From Ruminococcus sp. YRD2003 (GTDB lineage Bacteria > Bacillota > Clostridia > Oscillospirales > Ruminococcaceae): DNA of 64,000 nt. The notes under the pieces are model-generated. The model ran no database searches. It saw nothing but the letters and a program-made list of their open reading frames with translations, and had not been told where the DNA came from. Where the stretch lies: contig FNZT01000006.1 of the NCBI GenBank assembly GCA_900109435.1, positions 179,190 to 243,189 on the forward strand. The letters are read 5' to 3'. Both the position numbers and the translations under genes were made by a program. Every line of letters starts with the position of its first letter. The first letter of the stretch is position 1. Of the stretch, positions 61,970 through 64,000 are shown one piece after another.

Positions 61970-63715
61970 ATGAACGACGCATTCAGCATACTCTTCCCAT
62001 TCAAAAGCGAAACGACCTACAAACAGCTCTCCCCTGCCGCCTGCCACGACATCGGGCTCGACGCGATATGCAAGTCACTGACAGACGACGCCAAGGAGCA
62101 GAAGATGATAATGAATGTCATCTCGCAGATGACCGCCGACCCGCGCGTTTCCGCGTACAGACAGAAGGTTTTTGCGGACATACTCGCCCTCCCCGAACTC
62201 AGAGAGAAGATGACCGAGCTCTTTGATAAAATGGAGTTCATACGCAACTTCGGAACTATGCACAAAAACTCGGAGGAGGAACTCGGTCTGTGGCATTTGT
62301 TCCATCGCCTTGACGAGCTCAGCGACTACATAAAATGTGTGGAGGCGATGCGCGCGTGTCTCTCGGATGAGCGAATACAGTCTCAGGGGCTCACCGACCT
62401 CCGCAGGTATATCGACGACCTCTACAACGAAGCATACTTCGCCGAAATGAAGAAAGACATCGCCGCGCTGAAGGTCAAGGCTTCGGACGTACAGAGCGTG
62501 ACCCTAGGCATAAACGTCAACGAGCGCTTTGAAGCCGTCAGCATGGGACTTGTCTCCGTAAACAGCAAGCCTTTCAAGAAATCGGGTATCGTCAGCAATT
62601 TCGCAGATGCCCTTTCCTCCAAGGATAAGATACAGGACACCGCTGACTGGAACGGCGATATGCACTATCAGCAGATAGAAAAAGAGCACAAAAACAATAT
62701 CATCGAATTTATGAAAAACGAGGGCGGTATGCTCACTGTCGGCACCGTGGGAGGCATGGATTCCCGTACCAAGACCACGATGGTGAGCGCAATGGCAGGT
62801 GACGCTTCCATAGGCTCGACTTTCTACCTCGAGACCGTCATCAACAAAATGCTCGGCTCACTCGTTAAGAAGCTTCGCGACACACTGACTAAGTACGCCA
62901 ATGTAGCGATAGTGAACATCTCCTCACTTATACCCGAATTCGTGTACTATATCCGCTTTGCCGAGTTCATCGGCAGACTCACGGAAAGCGGAGCGCGTTT
63001 CTGCGAAGCGACTGTCTCAGACAGCACGGATATGGCGGCTCGCGGCTTCTACAACCTCAAGCTCGCGGTAAATCATGAAGACAAGAGCGAGATAGTCCCC
63101 AACGACCTTGACTTCGACGATGAGCACACGCTGTACATCCTCACAGGCGCGAACCGCGGCGGCAAAACCACGATAACTCAGGCTGTCGGTCAGATGTTCG
63201 CGCTTGCTCAGGGCGGGATTTACGTCCCCGCGGATAGCTTCTCCTACCGTCCCGCAGACAGCATATACACTCACTTTCCCGCAGACGAGGACAAGACCAT
63301 GGACCTCGGTCGTCTCGGCGAGGAGTGCATACGCTTCAAGGAGATATACACCGAATGCACTTCGGACAGCCTCGTCCTGATGAACGAGACTTTCTCAACG
63401 ACCTCCTTCGAGGAGGGCTACTACATCGCCCGCGACTCAGTCCGAGCCCTTATGGAGAAGCACGTGCGGACCATATTCAACACGCATATGCACAAACTTG
63501 CCTCCGATACCGAGGAGCTCAACAAAAGCAGCAGCGGCGCACGAACAGCCTCGCTGATAATGAAAAGCGACGGCGGTCAACGTTCGTTCAAAGTTGAGGT
63601 CGCGTCCCCCGAGGGAATGTCCTACGCAAGCGATATAGCAAAGAAGTACGGTGTCACATACGAAATGCTTACAGGCAGAGAGTCCCACGGTAAAATGTCA
63701 ATAGACAAAAAGTAG
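61970..63715 (+). CDS. MutS-like ATPase (core and ATPase domains only)
   Basis: 581 residues. No mismatch-recognition domain I. A helical MutS core/lever region (about 1-370) leads to a MutS-V ATPase with Walker A GANRGGKTT (Lys399) in place of the usual GPNMGGKST, SFSYRPADSIYTHF, and a Walker B of LVLMNETFSTTS where bacterial MutS has LIDElgrGTS. The Asp is Asn while the catalytic Glu is kept. FNTHMHKL corresponds to the late His motif. It is coupled to an AraC regulator gene. Role unknown; not a standard mismatch repair MutS. Confidence 0.83.
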   Translation: MNDAFSILFPFKSETTYKQLSPAACHDIGLDAICKSLTDDAKEQKMIMNVISQMTADPRVSAYRQKVFADILALPELREKMTELFDKMEFIRNFGTMHKNSEEELGLWHLFHRLDELSDYIKCVEAMRACLSDERIQSQGLTDLRRYIDDLYNEAYFAEMKKDIAALKVKASDVQSVTLGINVNERFEAVSMGLVSVNSKPFKKSGIVSNFADALSSKDKIQDTADWNGDMHYQQIEKEHKNNIIEFMKNEGGMLTVGTVGGMDSRTKTTMVSAMAGDASIGSTFYLETVINKMLGSLVKKLRDTLTKYANVAIVNISSLIPEFVYYIRFAEFIGRLTESGARFCEATVSDSTDMAARGFYNLKLAVNHEDKSEIVPNDLDFDDEHTLYILTGANRGGKTTITQAVGQMFALAQGGIYVPADSFSYRPADSIYTHFPADEDKTMDLGRLGEECIRFKEIYTECTSDSLVLMNETFSTTSFEEGYYIARDSVRALMEKHVRTIFNTHMHKLASDTEELNKSSSGARTASLIMKSDGGQRSFKVEVASPEGMSYASDIAKKYGVTYEMLTGRESHGKMSIDKK

Positions 63716-63778
63716 AAAAAACAGTGAGGAAACCGTATACTCTGCCTAAAAAGAGACAAAAAAGGCATCTCCTACTAA

Positions 63779-63809
63779 AGCCCGCACCGAAAAAATTTTT
63801 CGGCGGGCT
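63779..63809. terminator. Hairpin between the MutS-like gene and the IS110 remnant
   Basis: AGCCCGC-(AC)-CGAAAAA pairs with TTTTTCGGCGGGCT, leaving a two-base bulge. It may terminate either the MutS-like operon or the convergent transposase gene. Apart from it, 63716-63821 shows no gene. Confidence 0.55.
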
Positions 63810-63821
63810 GGAGTTGCCGGA

Positions 63822-64000
63822 TTAATATTCCTCCGGCGGGATATACAGGCGGTTAGTCTTCAGCAGTGTATAGACTAACCTGACCAACTTTCTGGCAGTG
63901 AGAGCGAGTGCGCGTTTATGATTGTGCTTGTTAGCCTCTTTGTATTTGAGAGCGTAGAAGCGCTTGAACTCCGGGTCGCATCTTCTCAGAGCGTTTGCAG
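63822..64000 (-). CDS. IS110-family transposase, C-terminal end (runs off the window)
   Basis: 58 codons plus stop, reading leftwards from the window edge. The end (LRRCDPEFKRFYALKYKEANKHNHKRALALTARKLVRLVYTLLKTNRLY, interrupted here only by description) is typical of the Transposase_20 domain of IS110/IS1111 elements, which insert by a DEDD-type transposase. Whether the copy is intact cannot be seen. No inverted end was noticed, as expected for IS110. Confidence 0.75.
   Translation of the reverse strand, partial: ANALRRCDPEFKRFYALKYKEANKHNHKRALALTARKLVRLVYTLLKTNRLYIPPEEY

Overview
The window looks like chromosome from a fibre-degrading, cellulosome-forming gut or rumen Firmicute, most likely a Ruminococcus of the flavefaciens/champanellensis group. 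The evidence is dockerin modules on two secreted proteins, CBM22 modules, Thr-rich linkers, AGGAGG-type ribosome sites with classical sigma-A promoters, and a housekeeping gene order typical of Clostridia. The species call is inference. I saw no tRNA, rRNA or CRISPR array.

Layout. (1) 1-7.6 kb: two secreted, dockerin-bearing proteins, a broken-off multimodular xylan enzyme and a large subtilase, separated by a tandem promoter/hairpin repeat. (2) 7.6-14.3 kb: HAD phosphatase, a nicotinamidase-like hydrolase with nadE, a small alarmone synthetase beside a c-di-GMP phosphodiesterase, a metallophosphatase and tspO with a structured leader. A tiny self-contained transcription unit at 14.28-14.44 kb encodes overlapping 24- and 17-residue peptides. 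(3) 14.4-18.5 kb: an ABC-2 transporter operon and a small membrane protein. (4) 18.8-27.5 kb: the most unusual region. A minus-strand cluster holds a DivIVA-like coiled coil, an [FeFe]-hydrogenase-like sensor, a zinc-ribbon/LRR protein, a protein kinase with a zinc ribbon, a TerY-type VWA protein, a PP2C phosphatase, and a protein joining a dead cytidine-deaminase-like fold to a Pro/Gln/Gly/Tyr-rich repeat tail. (5) 27.6-38.3 kb: a sugar-type binding lipoprotein with an Ala-rich insertion paired with a degenerate GGDEF receptor, a DesK/NarL two-component system, a ~20-TM protein, and two bPH2 proteins. (6) 38.3-50.1 kb: an AGCS symporter, a degenerate phosphohexomutase, then a long housekeeping operon (RNase J, gdpP, rplI, dnaB, tilS, ftsH) behind a highly structured leader. 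(7) 50.2-60.6 kb: bPH2 and FkbM proteins, a pyrB-pyrI type fusion, an HD hydrolase, asnB, a repeat-rich AT-rich patch, a YdbC protein, and a TPM lipoprotein / alarmone synthetase / zinc-ribbon operon. (8) 60.6-64 kb: an OGG-type glycosylase, a small membrane protein, an AraC regulator coupled to a MutS-like ATPase, and the end of an IS110 transposase.

Themes. Second-messenger enzymes are dense: two (p)ppGpp synthetases, a c-di-AMP phosphodiesterase, an EAL c-di-GMP phosphodiesterase and two degenerate GGDEF domains. A bipartite operator seems to be shared by the ABC-2 operon and the ~20-TM gene next to the two-component system. Several proteins look like catalytically dead or altered members of enzyme families (cytidine deaminase, phosphohexomutase, GGDEF, MutS Walker B). 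At least three dispersed repeat families sit between genes. Start codons were reassigned from the longest frame wherever a ribosome site or a promoter decided the matter.
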